64,000 nt of DNA, from contig DVOO01000003.1 of NCBI GenBank assembly GCA_018713515.1, positions 119,929 to 183,928 on the forward strand, read 5' to 3'. Below the pieces are notes generated by a model that did not search any database, was not told the origin of the DNA, and was given only the letters and a program-made list of their open reading frames with translations. The position numbers and the translations under genes are program-made. Positions 25,361-34,123 of the stretch are shown piece by piece. This stretch comes from Candidatus Scatomonas pullistercoris. Its GTDB lineage: Bacteria; Bacillota; Clostridia; Lachnospirales; Lachnospiraceae. Numbering within the stretch: the stretch's first letter is position 1; each line of letters opens with the position of its first letter.

Positions 25361-27127
25361 CTACATCCTTTCCGGAGCGGAAAAGCCCAGCAGGTCAATG
25401 CTGGTCTCCAGAATAATCCGGATCAGCTCCAGCAGCGCCAGCCAGGAGGCTTTCTGTGCCGGATCCTCCTCCGCCAGAATCTTCGTCTCGTGGTAGAAAC
25501 GGTTGAATTCGTTGGCCAGCTCATAGATGTAGGAGCAGATCTTATGAGGAGCCTTCTCCTGGAAGGCGTTTTCGATCATGGTGCCGAAACGTGTGGCTGC
25601 CAGCATCAGCGTCTTCTCCCCCTCGCTGGCGGCGGGAAGGATCTCACTGCCGTCGAGCACGCCTCCCTCTTCCCGGTACCTGTTCAGGATGGATTTGATC
25701 CGTACGATCGTGTACAGGATATAGGGGCCGGTATTTCCCTCAAAGGAGGTAAAGCGGTCCACATCGAATACGTAATCCTTGGAGGCCTGGTTGGAAAGAT
25801 CTCCGTATTTAATTGCGGAAAGACCCACGATCTCGGCGGTCTTCTCCGCATCCGTATCTTTGACGCTGCGGTTTTCGATAATTTTTTTGTACATTTCCCC
25901 GTTGATCTCGGCGATCAGATTCTCCAGACGCATGACGCCGCCGTCCCGGGTCTTAAAAGGTTTTCCATCTTTTCCGTTCATGGTGCCGAAGCCCAGGAAG
26001 GAAAGCTTCGTCTCCGGCTTTACAAGCCCCGTCTTTCTCGCGCAGCGGAACACCTGGACAAAGTGCATCTCCTGGCGCTTGTCCACCACGTAGAGGATTT
26101 CATCGGGGTCAAACAGCTTCCTTCTCTCCACGATGGTGGCAAGATCCGTGGTCGTATAAAGAGAAGCGCCGTCAGACTTCAGAAGGATACAGGGCGGCAC
26201 CTCCTTGGCGTCCGTCTCCTCGCTGACATCCACGATCAGCGCTCCCTGGTCCTCGTAGGCATAGCCCTCCTCCTTCATGTTCTGCACCATGTCCGGAATA
26301 TAGGGCTGGGCGTCTGATTCCTTTTTCCAGAGATCAAACTCCACATCCAGCTTTTTATAATTTTTCTTCAGGTCTGTAACGGACACTTCCATGATATGAT
26401 TCCACAGAGCCTTGTAGCCGGGCCTTCCCTCCTGCAGCTCATGGGTGGCCGCAAGCGCCCGGTTCCTGTAGGCCTCATCGGTTTTGGAGCGGGCGCTGGC
26501 CGCCGGATAAATCTCCTCCAGTTCACCGATGGTAAAGGGCGCTTCTTCCGGATAGGGACCGGAAAATGCCGGATCAAAATAGGGCAGCTCCGGCTTCCTC
26601 TCCTGCAGCTCTGTGATGATCAGTCCCATCTGCAGGCCCCAGTCTCCCAGATGTACGTCTCCGATGACCTTATGTCCCAGGAAGCGCCCCATGCGCTTGA
26701 TGCTCTCCCCGATGATGGCAGAGCGCAGATGCCCCACATGCAGGGGCTTTGCCACATTGGGGCCGCCGTAGTCGATGATGATCGTCTCCGGCTTTTCGGC
26801 CGTCTCCGCGGAGAGATGACTGTCTTCCCGCATCTGCATCAGATAGCGGGCCAGATAGCCCCGGTCCAGTTTTATATTGATAAAGCCCGGCTTTACCGCC
26901 GTAATCTCCTCAAACATATCTTCCTTTTCCAGCGCGGCCGCCACTGCCTCCGCGATCTGGATCGGCGCCTTTCTGTACGCCTTGGCCGCTGCCATGGCGC
27001 CGTTGCACTGATATTCGCACAGATCCGGCCGGTTGGAAACGGTCACCTTCCCGTAAGAGGGATCGTACCCCGCCTCCGCAAAAGCCTGCGCCGCCTTTTC
27101 GTTCATTTCATCAATCAGTTTTTTCAT
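25361..27127 (-). CDS. argS: Arginyl-tRNA synthetase
   Basis: Class I synthetase charging tRNA-Arg. The 588 residues hold an N-terminal Add-1 domain, the HIGH-type motif PLHVGHLRSAIIG, the core LGDWGLQMG and the KMSK-equivalent GTMNGKDGKPFKTRDGG, which is degenerate as usual for ArgRS, then the DALR helical domain. ATG 27127 follows GGAGG; an upstream in-frame start at 27214 lacks a site. The amidase, HAD, CPBP and kinase genes follow closely on the same strand. Confidence 0.95.
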   Translation of the reverse strand: MKKLIDEMNEKAAQAFAEAGYDPSYGKVTVSNRPDLCEYQCNGAMAAAKAYRKAPIQIAEAVAAALEKEDMFEEITAVKPGFINIKLDRGYLARYLMQMREDSHLSAETAEKPETIIIDYGGPNVAKPLHVGHLRSAIIGESIKRMGRFLGHKVIGDVHLGDWGLQMGLIITELQERKPELPYFDPAFSGPYPEEAPFTIGELEEIYPAASARSKTDEAYRNRALAATHELQEGRPGYKALWNHIMEVSVTDLKKNYKKLDVEFDLWKKESDAQPYIPDMVQNMKEEGYAYEDQGALIVDVSEETDAKEVPPCILLKSDGASLYTTTDLATIVERRKLFDPDEILYVVDKRQEMHFVQVFRCARKTGLVKPETKLSFLGFGTMNGKDGKPFKTRDGGVMRLENLIAEINGEMYKKIIENRSVKDTDAEKTAEIVGLSAIKYGDLSNQASKDYVFDVDRFTSFEGNTGPYILYTIVRIKSILNRYREEGGVLDGSEILPAASEGEKTLMLAATRFGTMIENAFQEKAPHKICSYIYELANEFNRFYHETKILAEEDPAQKASWLALLELIRIILETSIDLLGFSAPERM

Positions 27128-27233
27128 ATTTCCTCCATCATTCACATATAGATGCGGGGGGCGGAAGCCCCCAACTATGATGCCTATTATAAAACGTTTC
27201 GCCCCAATACTCAAGTGGCGGAATTATTTTCGC

Positions 27234-27262
27234 TTGACAGGTTTTTTTCTTTCTGTTATCGT
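27234..27262 (+). promoter_or_regulatory. Promoter of the MATE gene
   Basis: Perfect TTGACA, a 17-base spacer and TATCGT. It starts a leader of about 120 bases that ends in an intrinsic terminator hairpin. Confidence 0.75.
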
Positions 27263-27267
27263 AATTG

Positions 27268-27361
27268 GGCAGAAAAAAATACAGATTTTGCCGCCGGGTA
27301 AATTTTACGTTGGGATTTGTATCGTTAGGCCTTGAAGATACAAAGCACCAGCGTTTTTTTA
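27268..27361 (+). promoter_or_regulatory. Putative riboswitch or attenuator ahead of the MATE gene
   Basis: The leader contains a small GTAAA/TTTAC pairing near 27296-27307. A strong hairpin follows: ACGTTGG with CCAGCGT outside, TTTGTATC with GATACAAA inside, and a 13-base loop holding TTAGGCC. Seven T residues follow, then AGGAGG and the start codon. A terminator between promoter and gene implies ligand-controlled readthrough. MATE genes of the MepA type in Clostridia are known targets of the guanidine-IV riboswitch class; assignment to that class is inference. Confidence 0.55.
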
Positions 27362-27385
27362 TCCCGCCGCAGCAGGAGGTAAAAA

Positions 27386-28711
27386 ATGAACCATACTTCC
27401 GGAGCTTTCCGTGACTTTGCAAAATACTCTTCTCTCAGTGTGCTGGCCATGATCGCCATGTCCTGCTACATACTGGCCGATACTTTTTTTGTGTCCCAGG
27501 GGCTTGGCACCAACGGACTGGCCGCTCTGAACCTGGCGATCCCCGCCTACAACTTCATACACGGCACGGGGCTGATGCTGGGCATGGGCGGGGCGACCCG
27601 CTTTTCTATCCTCAGGAGCCAGCAGGCCGGACGTGAGGCGGACCGGATGTTTACCGTCACCCTGTATCTCGCCGCCGTTTTTTCTCTGATTTTCGTGGCG
27701 GCCGGCCTGCTTTTCTCCGGCCGCCTCGCCCTTCTGCTGGGGGCGGACACAGCGGTCTATGATATGACCCGCACATATCTGCATGTGCTGCTGCTGTTTT
27801 CACCGGCATTTATCCTCAATGATGTGCTGGTCTGTTTTGTCCGCAACGACGGAAACCCGCAGCTGTCCATGGCAGCCACCATTGTAGGCAGCCTTTCCAA
27901 TGTGGTCCTGGATTATCTATTCATCTTCCCCTGCGGCATGGGAATCTTCGGGGCCGTATTTGCCACCGGCCTGGCTCCTGTGATCGGTATTCTGATCATG
28001 TCGCCCCACTGGCTGAAAAAAGACAAGGGCTTCCATCTGCTGCGCACCAGACCTGACGGCCGTCTGTGCGGCATCACCCTCTCCCTGGGCTTCCCGTCTC
28101 TGCTGGCCCAGATGTCCTCGGGCATCGTTATGATCGTATTTAACGCCATCATTCTCGGCCTGCTGGGCAATACGGGCGTGGCCGCCTACGGTGTGGTGGC
28201 CAACCTTTCTCTGGTGGTGACCTCCATCTATACCGGGCTTGCCCAGGGCGTCCAGCCGCTGATCAGCCAGGCCTACGGGAGGAAGCAGACAGACACAGTG
28301 CGAAAACAGCTGAAATATTCCCTGCTTTCCATGGCCGTATTTTCTGCTGCCGTTTATCTGATCCTGTTTTTCTTCGCCTCCCCGGTGGCCGCCGTCTTCA
28401 ACAGTGAAAAAAATCCGGAGCTGCAGCGCATTGCCGTGGAAGGCCTGAAACTGTATTTTACATCGGTTCTCTTCACAGGTTTTAATATCGTTCTGTCCAC
28501 CTACTTTACCTCCGTGGAGAAGGCCCTGCCCGCCCAGGTAATCTCTCTGCTCCGGGGCCTGATCCTGATTATTCCCGCGGCCTTTCTCATGGCTTCTCTC
28601 TGGCACATGACCGGCGTATGGCTGGCGCTGCCCGTCACAGAGCTTCTTACCGCCGCGGCGGGCCTGCTTTTTCTGCGGCGGTACAGAAATCTGTACAGTT
28701 CCGGCCATTGA
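27386..28711 (+). CDS. MATE family multidrug exporter (MepA-like)
   Basis: A 441-residue membrane exporter with twelve spans in two related halves; the family swaps Na+ or H+ for cationic drugs or metabolites. Family patterns include ADTFFVSQGLGTNGLAALNL near 32-51, the segment GMGGATRFSI and the second half with ISQAYGRKQTDTV. AGGAGG lies seven bases before the ATG. The gene is preceded by a consensus promoter and a terminator-bearing leader, so its expression is probably conditional. An MBL-fold gene follows 47 bases later. Confidence 0.9.
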   Translation: MNHTSGAFRDFAKYSSLSVLAMIAMSCYILADTFFVSQGLGTNGLAALNLAIPAYNFIHGTGLMLGMGGATRFSILRSQQAGREADRMFTVTLYLAAVFSLIFVAAGLLFSGRLALLLGADTAVYDMTRTYLHVLLLFSPAFILNDVLVCFVRNDGNPQLSMAATIVGSLSNVVLDYLFIFPCGMGIFGAVFATGLAPVIGILIMSPHWLKKDKGFHLLRTRPDGRLCGITLSLGFPSLLAQMSSGIVMIVFNAIILGLLGNTGVAAYGVVANLSLVVTSIYTGLAQGVQPLISQAYGRKQTDTVRKQLKYSLLSMAVFSAAVYLILFFFASPVAAVFNSEKNPELQRIAVEGLKLYFTSVLFTGFNIVLSTYFTSVEKALPAQVISLLRGLILIIPAAFLMASLWHMTGVWLALPVTELLTAAAGLLFLRRYRNLYSSGH

Positions 28712-28758
28712 CAAACTCCTTTTTCTGCAGATATAGTGAAAAGGAAAGGAGTTACGCC

Positions 28759-29580
28759 ATGAAAAAGCTGATCGTACTGGGCACCGGCAACGCGGCTGTG
28801 ACCCGCTGTTATAATACCTGCTTTGCCCTGAAACAGAAAAAAGAATACCTGCTGGTGGATGCCGGCGGCGGCAACGGGATCCTGTCCGCCCTGGCTTCTG
28901 CAGAAATTCCGCTGAAACAAATACATCATTTTTTTGTAACCCACGCCCACAGCGACCATATCCTGGGCGTTCCCTGGATCATCCGAATGATCGGCACCCG
29001 CATGAACCGGGAGAAGTACCAGGGTGAACTGCATATCTACTGCCACCGGGAGCTGGCAAACGCCATCCGCACCATCACCTCTCTGGTGGTGCAGGAAAAG
29101 ATCAGCCGGCTTCTGGACCGGCAGATCCTCTTTCATATTCTGGAGGACGGCTCCCGCCACACGATTCTGGGCAGCCGGTTTACCTTCCTGGATATCCGCT
29201 CTTCCAAGGCAAAGCAGTTCGGTTTTCTCTGCGAAACAGAAGACGGCATGCGCATCGCCTTCCCCGGGGATGAACCCTGTCCGGAGCATCTGTATCCCGT
29301 ATTTTCCCATGCGGACTGGCTCCTCCACGAAGCTTTCTGCCGGTATGCCGACCGGGACCGCTTCAGCCCCTATGAAAAATGCCACAGCACAGTCCGGGAC
29401 GCCTGCCTCCTGGCCGAAAAGCTGGCAGTCCGGAATCTGGTGCTGTGGCATACGGAGGACAGCGATCTTCCCCGCCGCCGGGAGACGTATCTGGCGGAGG
29501 GAAGCCTCTGTTTCTCCGGAAACCTGTACGTCCCGGAGGATGGAGAAATCATCTCTCTGGCCGGAACAGAGATGGCCTGA
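28759..29580 (+). CDS. MBL-fold metallo-hydrolase, RNase Z-like
   Basis: A 273-residue cytosolic metallo-beta-lactamase-fold protein. The zinc motif is FFVTHAHSDHILGVPW (HxHxDH), with later ligands in AFPGDEPC, LLHEAFC and LVLWHTED, an arrangement similar to RNase Z and its relatives. ATG 28759 follows AAAGGAG. It follows the MATE gene by 47 bases and ends just before a strong terminator, so it is probably read in the same unit. The substrate is unknown. Confidence 0.85.
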   Translation: MKKLIVLGTGNAAVTRCYNTCFALKQKKEYLLVDAGGGNGILSALASAEIPLKQIHHFFVTHAHSDHILGVPWIIRMIGTRMNREKYQGELHIYCHRELANAIRTITSLVVQEKISRLLDRQILFHILEDGSRHTILGSRFTFLDIRSSKAKQFGFLCETEDGMRIAFPGDEPCPEHLYPVFSHADWLLHEAFCRYADRDRFSPYEKCHSTVRDACLLAEKLAVRNLVLWHTEDSDLPRRRETYLAEGSLCFSGNLYVPEDGEIISLAGTEMA

Positions 29581-29600
29581 AACTTTATGGATTTACGCAG

Positions 29601-29640
29601 TACGGCGTTCCCTTTCCGGAACGCCGTATTTCTCACTTCT
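29601..29640. terminator. Terminator between the MBL gene and the CBS gene
   Basis: TACGGCGTTCC and GGAACGCCGTA form a perfect 11-bp stem followed by TTTCTCACTTCTTTTTC. It serves convergent genes. Confidence 0.85.
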
Positions 29641-29643
29641 TTT

Positions 29644-30063
29644 TCAGCTGTGCCTCTCTCGCAGGCCGCTCTTCTCATAGCAGTACTGGATAATATCCTT
29701 TCTCCGTATGATGCCGATGAATACCCCTTCATCATCTACCACAGGAACGAAGTTCTGGCGCATGGAAAGAGAAACCAGATCCTCAATATTACAGTTAATA
29801 TTTACCGGATCCATCTTCCAGCGTCTCTTCACTTTGTAGATGGGTACGTTTTCCGCCTCGTGGAGATTCAGATCGTACTCATCTTTAATGGCCCGCAGCA
29901 GATCCCCCTCCGTCAGGGTTCCGATATAAATACCCTGCCGGTTCAGCATGGGAATTGCCGTATATTTGTGGAATTCCATTTTCTCCAGAGCCTGTCTCAG
30001 AGAATAGTCATCGTATATGTATGCGACCTCGCTCTTTGGTGTGATAAAAAAAAGTATGTTCAT
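29644..30063 (-). CDS. CBS domain pair protein
   Basis: A 139-residue cytosolic protein made of two CBS repeats (about 1-60 and 75-135), with HKYTAIPMLNRQGIYIGTLT and QNFVPVVDDEGVFIGIIRRKD as the typical beta-hairpin/helix signatures. CBS pairs sense adenosine nucleotides and regulate partner proteins, and stand-alone ones have no assigned partner. GGGAGAAGGG precedes the ATG. It is monocistronic; no obvious partner enzyme is next to it. Confidence 0.88.
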   Translation of the reverse strand: MNILFFITPKSEVAYIYDDYSLRQALEKMEFHKYTAIPMLNRQGIYIGTLTEGDLLRAIKDEYDLNLHEAENVPIYKVKRRWKMDPVNINCNIEDLVSLSMRQNFVPVVDDEGVFIGIIRRKDIIQYCYEKSGLRERHS

Positions 30064-30200
30064 ATTTTCCCTTCTCCCGGTATTGTCTCTTTTTTTTACA
30101 CAATTAGCGTCTATTGCATTGTACCATAAAGCAGATGACTTGGGGGTAAATTTTTTCTTAATTTTGTTTTTTCACAGTTTTTACATCCGGAACAGTTCCG

Positions 30201-31451
30201 CTATTCTCTCCGCAGGGCATCGATGGGATTCAGATTGGCCGCTTTCACTGAAGGCAGCAGCCCGAACACAATGCCGATCAGCATGGAAAATCCCACGCTG
30301 GCTGCTGCGGCCGGAACGCTGATCACGGCCGGCGTTCCGCTGGTTCTGGCGATAAACTGGGACAGAATAATACCGGCAGCTACACCGATGATTCCGCCGC
30401 AGCTGGTCAGCACGGCCGACTCCGTCAGAAACTGGGCCAGAATTCTGCGCTTTCTGGCCCCAACGGCCTTCTTCAGTCCGATTTCTCCCGTTCTCTCCGT
30501 GACCGATACCAGCATGATATTCATCACACCGATACCTCCCACCAGCAGAGAGATACTGGCTACCCACAGCAAAAGCTGATTGGTGCTGGCGCTCAATTCC
30601 TGCATATTCCTGGCCCGCTCCAGAAGATCCTCTCCCTGATACTGAATATCGCTTCCCTGGGCGGTAACGGAGCGGTTCATAATCTCGGCCGCCTTCTTCC
30701 CCACTTCACTCATGGCTTCTGTGGAATCAGCCCGGATTACGGCATTCTGCGGCTCGTCATACTGGAAAACCACCGGCCAGCAGGCATCCGGCATAAGAAT
30801 TCTTCCGTAATCCGTCTGGTTGTAGGTGAGATAATCCTGAAAGGAATTGATGACCGGTTTAAAATTATCCGCCTTTTTCATCAATCCCACCACCGTAAAG
30901 GGCTCTCCCCTTATTTCCACAGTTCCTCCCAGGGCATTTCCCTCCGGAAACAGGGAAGACGCCGCCGCCTCATCCAGCAGAAGCACTTTATGAAACTGCT
31001 CGTAGTCTTCCGCAAGGAAGGGTCTTCCAGCAGACACCAGATACCCTGTGGTATCCAGATAATTCTCATCCACACCGTACAGAGACCCGCTGCTGTAGCT
31101 GTTGGTGCCGCTGGCCACTCCGTCTACATAACTCCGGTACTTGAAAAATGAGGCATTTGCCACATGGGGCAGCTCCAGGATCTCTTCCCGCTGCTCCCGG
31201 CTGATCTCGTACACACCGGCAGGGGCTCCGCCGTCCATCCAGTACTCTCCGCCCCCCTGCATCAGGGTCACCTTCACATTGTTGTTTCCGGCCCCGATCA
31301 GATTCTGCTTAATCTGCTCATTCGTTCCCGCAATGGTGGAAACAATGGCAATAATCGCCGCAATCCCGATAATTACGCCCAACATGGTAAGAAAGGAGCG
31401 CAGCTTGTGCGACCAGATTCCCTGAAAGGATAACCGAATATTTTCTATCAT
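30201..31451 (-). CDS. MacB-type ABC transporter permease
   Basis: A 416-residue permease: an N-terminal membrane span (SFLTMLGVIIGIAAIIAIV), a large MacB-type extracytoplasmic domain at about 45-285 and a three-span FtsX domain at the end (SISLLVGGIGVMNIMLVSVTERTGEIGLKKAVGARKR). MacB systems use ATP to drive substrates out through an adaptor. AAGGAGG precedes the ATG. It is the last gene of a run adaptor, ATPase, adaptor, permease. The substrate is unknown. Confidence 0.9.
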   Translation of the reverse strand: MIENIRLSFQGIWSHKLRSFLTMLGVIIGIAAIIAIVSTIAGTNEQIKQNLIGAGNNNVKVTLMQGGGEYWMDGGAPAGVYEISREQREEILELPHVANASFFKYRSYVDGVASGTNSYSSGSLYGVDENYLDTTGYLVSAGRPFLAEDYEQFHKVLLLDEAAASSLFPEGNALGGTVEIRGEPFTVVGLMKKADNFKPVINSFQDYLTYNQTDYGRILMPDACWPVVFQYDEPQNAVIRADSTEAMSEVGKKAAEIMNRSVTAQGSDIQYQGEDLLERARNMQELSASTNQLLLWVASISLLVGGIGVMNIMLVSVTERTGEIGLKKAVGARKRRILAQFLTESAVLTSCGGIIGVAAGIILSQFIARTSGTPAVISVPAAAASVGFSMLIGIVFGLLPSVKAANLNPIDALRRE

Positions 31452-31463
31452 GCTCTGCCCTCC

Positions 31464-33449
31464 TTAATATCCGTACAGCTCGTCCATGGTGCCTTCCCGG
31501 GTAGCGGCGCCGTTTTTCACGTTCTTTCCGTAGGGGAATGCCAGCCAGTCCTCCCAGGTCACACCGTCCAGGATCTCGTATCCCTCTCCCCAGCTGGACA
31601 GCCGGCCCACCGTAATTTCCTGCTTTTTCAGCTTTCCGTTTTCATCTCTCAGATACACATACTTTTTCCCGTCTTCCTCCAGGATAAAAGCTTTCCACAG
31701 ATACAGCGCTTCGCCGGCGGGATCATAACTTATTTCCGTTGTTTCCAGATTCACCCATTCCTGGTTTTTCAGATTGTCTCCGCCCTCCGCCACATAGGCA
31801 ATAAAGGGATAGTAGGAAGCGCTGGCCGTGCCGTAGCTGGAAAACCGGCCGCTCTCATCCGGATAGGGTGAGATTTCCTTGATTTCTGCCTGGCAGCTGG
31901 TTCCGCTTTCCCAGGCGGTAACGCTGAGCATATCCCCCTCCTTCAGCTGCCCCAGCATCAGCTCATTGATACCGCCCCGGATATACATGCCGTCTGTGCT
32001 GGTTACCTGCAGAAAAGCAGAGCCGTCTGCCGGCGGGCTGTCCGGGTTCCCGGCTTTTTTTACAATCCCGCTGATCTTTGCCCGTACAACGCCGTTCTGC
32101 ACGGCTTTCTCCGCATTCTGAATTTTCAGCTCCGCCTCCTTCAGATCCAGCTGCAGCGCGGACAGCCTTTCCTCCTGCTCCCGGATGGCGCTCTGCAGCT
32201 CCTCCTTCGTGTAGCTTCCGTTGTCCGGCAGAAGATTCAGCCCGCTCTCCCCGCTCCCTGTGCGCAGGCTGGTGCCCTCCGCAGCCGCACCGGACGGCGC
32301 GGGCTCCGCGATGGTGTCCTTCATCGTTCCCGTGGAGGCATCCATAATGCCGCGCCATCCATCCGGATATTCACGGTCCAGCAGCTTCACAGCGTCCTGC
32401 AGGAAAAAGCCCTTTACCGCTCCTGCCAGACTGTCCCCTTCACGGACCTCCAGCATAAAATAAATGTGGGCATCCGGTTCCCCCTGCAGTATCTTCTTCA
32501 TTTCCTCGCGGATTCCGTTCATAAAAGACGGATATACCACCGCGCCGTCCTTTACCAGATAGCGATAGGGATTCAGCAGGGTTCCCGTTTCCGCATCCCC
32601 CTCTTCCGGAGGGTTGTAGGGCATGGTCTTTCCCGTCAGCGCATCACAGGCCTGGGCCTGAAACTGGCGGATCCAGCGGGCATACAGAGTCAGATCCTCC
32701 TTCACCGGCTCCTTCATGCCACAGGGAATCGTACAGGCCTGATCCCGGTACCAGCCGCCGAATACGTATCCCTCCGCAGCAGGAACATACTGTTTCCACT
32801 GTTCTTCCGGAAGCGTGTTCATATAGTCCTCCAGGCTGGTGCCCGTCTTTACCTGAAAAACAGGCAGCTCATTTCCCTGTCCGTTTCCGTTCAGTGTTAC
32901 CGTATACATTTTGTCCGGATCTTCCGCAGGGGTGGGCGCCGGCGTCTCTGTGGGTTCCGGCATCTCTCCCGGCTCTTCGGGAAGCTCAGGCTCCTGGGGA
33001 ATAAAAATATCCGGAAATTCCGGTGCGGGATCCGAAGGCTGTCCGGAAACGGGCTTCGTATTTTTCAACTTCCGCAGATTTTCCTGGGCCGCCTGCATGT
33101 TCAGCTGAATCCGCTCCCGGTTCAGCCTTTCCCGCTCCAGATTCAGGCTGGTCTGGGTGGTATCGTACTCCATGAGCACATCCCCCTCCCGGACCGTGTC
33201 TCCCTCCTGTACCAGGACACGGGAAACTGTTTCTGTATCCTGCAGATATACGTCCTGAGAAACATCCGAGGTAACCATTCCTTCCATGGAGGACATGCTT
33301 CCCCCGTAACCTCCCTGGTTCAGATCCGAAGCCTGCAGCACCATCACCGGCCTGCCTCCGGCCGCGCGGACGCCCGCCGAAATTCCCGCCGCAGCTGCAG
33401 CCACGGCCGCGATGCTTACAATTCCCGCAATCCATTTCTTCTTTTTCAT
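31464..33449 (-). CDS. HlyD/MacA-type adaptor with inserted InlB-like repeat
   Basis: A 661-residue membrane-anchored adaptor. It has a signal anchor at 6-30, a lipoyl-like segment with VLVQEGDTVREGDVLMEYD, a first helix at 100-130 and a returning helix at 413-452 (LQLDLKEAELKIQNAEKAV). A beta-barrel region with RAKISGIVKKAG and a C-terminal part follow. Between the two helices about 280 residues are inserted: a Pro/Glu/Thr linker (135-178), a Listeria-Bacteroides type InlB repeat (MYTVTLNGNGQ to YARW, 181-259) and an unassigned domain at about 265-410. The start overlaps the ATPase gene by four bases. Confidence 0.85.
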   Translation of the reverse strand: MKKKKWIAGIVSIAAVAAAAAGISAGVRAAGGRPVMVLQASDLNQGGYGGSMSSMEGMVTSDVSQDVYLQDTETVSRVLVQEGDTVREGDVLMEYDTTQTSLNLERERLNRERIQLNMQAAQENLRKLKNTKPVSGQPSDPAPEFPDIFIPQEPELPEEPGEMPEPTETPAPTPAEDPDKMYTVTLNGNGQGNELPVFQVKTGTSLEDYMNTLPEEQWKQYVPAAEGYVFGGWYRDQACTIPCGMKEPVKEDLTLYARWIRQFQAQACDALTGKTMPYNPPEEGDAETGTLLNPYRYLVKDGAVVYPSFMNGIREEMKKILQGEPDAHIYFMLEVREGDSLAGAVKGFFLQDAVKLLDREYPDGWRGIMDASTGTMKDTIAEPAPSGAAAEGTSLRTGSGESGLNLLPDNGSYTKEELQSAIREQEERLSALQLDLKEAELKIQNAEKAVQNGVVRAKISGIVKKAGNPDSPPADGSAFLQVTSTDGMYIRGGINELMLGQLKEGDMLSVTAWESGTSCQAEIKEISPYPDESGRFSSYGTASASYYPFIAYVAEGGDNLKNQEWVNLETTEISYDPAGEALYLWKAFILEEDGKKYVYLRDENGKLKKQEITVGRLSSWGEGYEILDGVTWEDWLAFPYGKNVKNGAATREGTMDELYGY

Positions 33450-34123
33450 TCCGTCACCTCCCCCCGGATTTTTCCGTCCCGGATCTCCAGAATCCTGTCT
33501 GCGTGAGCGGCGATCCCCGCATCATGGGTAATCATCAGAATGCTGACGCCCTCCCGGGAAAGCTGTCGAAACAGATCCATCACCTGGCTGCCGGATTTGG
33601 AATCCAGGGAGCCTGTGGGCTCATCCGCCAGAAGAATCTCCGGGCTGTTGACCATGGCTCTGGCAATGGCCACTCGCTGCTTCTGTCCGCCGGATAGCTG
33701 GTTTGGTTTAAATTCCATGCGGTCAGCCAGGCCTACCCTCTCCAGAGCGGCGGCGGCCAGCTTCTGACGCTCTTTCCGGGACACTCCCGCGTAAATCAGC
33801 GGCAGCGCCACATTTTCCAGGGCTGTCTGCCTTGGAAGCAGCTGAAAGCTCTGGAAAACGAAACCGATTTTCTTCAGCCGGATATCCGACATCTCATTAT
33901 CCGTACATTTTCCGATATCTTCCCCGTCCAGACGGTAGGTGCCGCTGGTGGCCTGATCCAGACAGCCAATAATGTTCATCAGCGTTGTTTTTCCGGAACC
34001 CGAGGGCCCCATAATCGCCACATACTCCCCTTTTTCCATGGAAAAACAGATATTTTCCAGAACCGGGACGCAAAGCTTTCCCTGGCTGTATGCTTTACAG
34101 ATATTTTCCAGTTCCACAATCAC
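33446..34123 (-). CDS. ABC transporter ATPase, MacB/LolD type
   Basis: A 225-residue ATP-binding subunit with Walker A GPSGSGKTT, Q-loop FVFQSFQLLPRQTALENV, signature LSGGQKQRVAIARA, Walker B ILLADEPTGSLDSKS and H-loop ILMITHD. The long EPTGSLD form marks the LolD/MacB class. The start is GTG at 34123, overlapping the stop codon of the upstream adaptor in a GTGA arrangement with GGAGG ahead. Confidence 0.93.
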   Translation of the reverse strand: MIVELENICKAYSQGKLCVPVLENICFSMEKGEYVAIMGPSGSGKTTLMNIIGCLDQATSGTYRLDGEDIGKCTDNEMSDIRLKKIGFVFQSFQLLPRQTALENVALPLIYAGVSRKERQKLAAAALERVGLADRMEFKPNQLSGGQKQRVAIARAMVNSPEILLADEPTGSLDSKSGSQVMDLFRQLSREGVSILMITHDAGIAAHADRILEIRDGKIRGEVTE

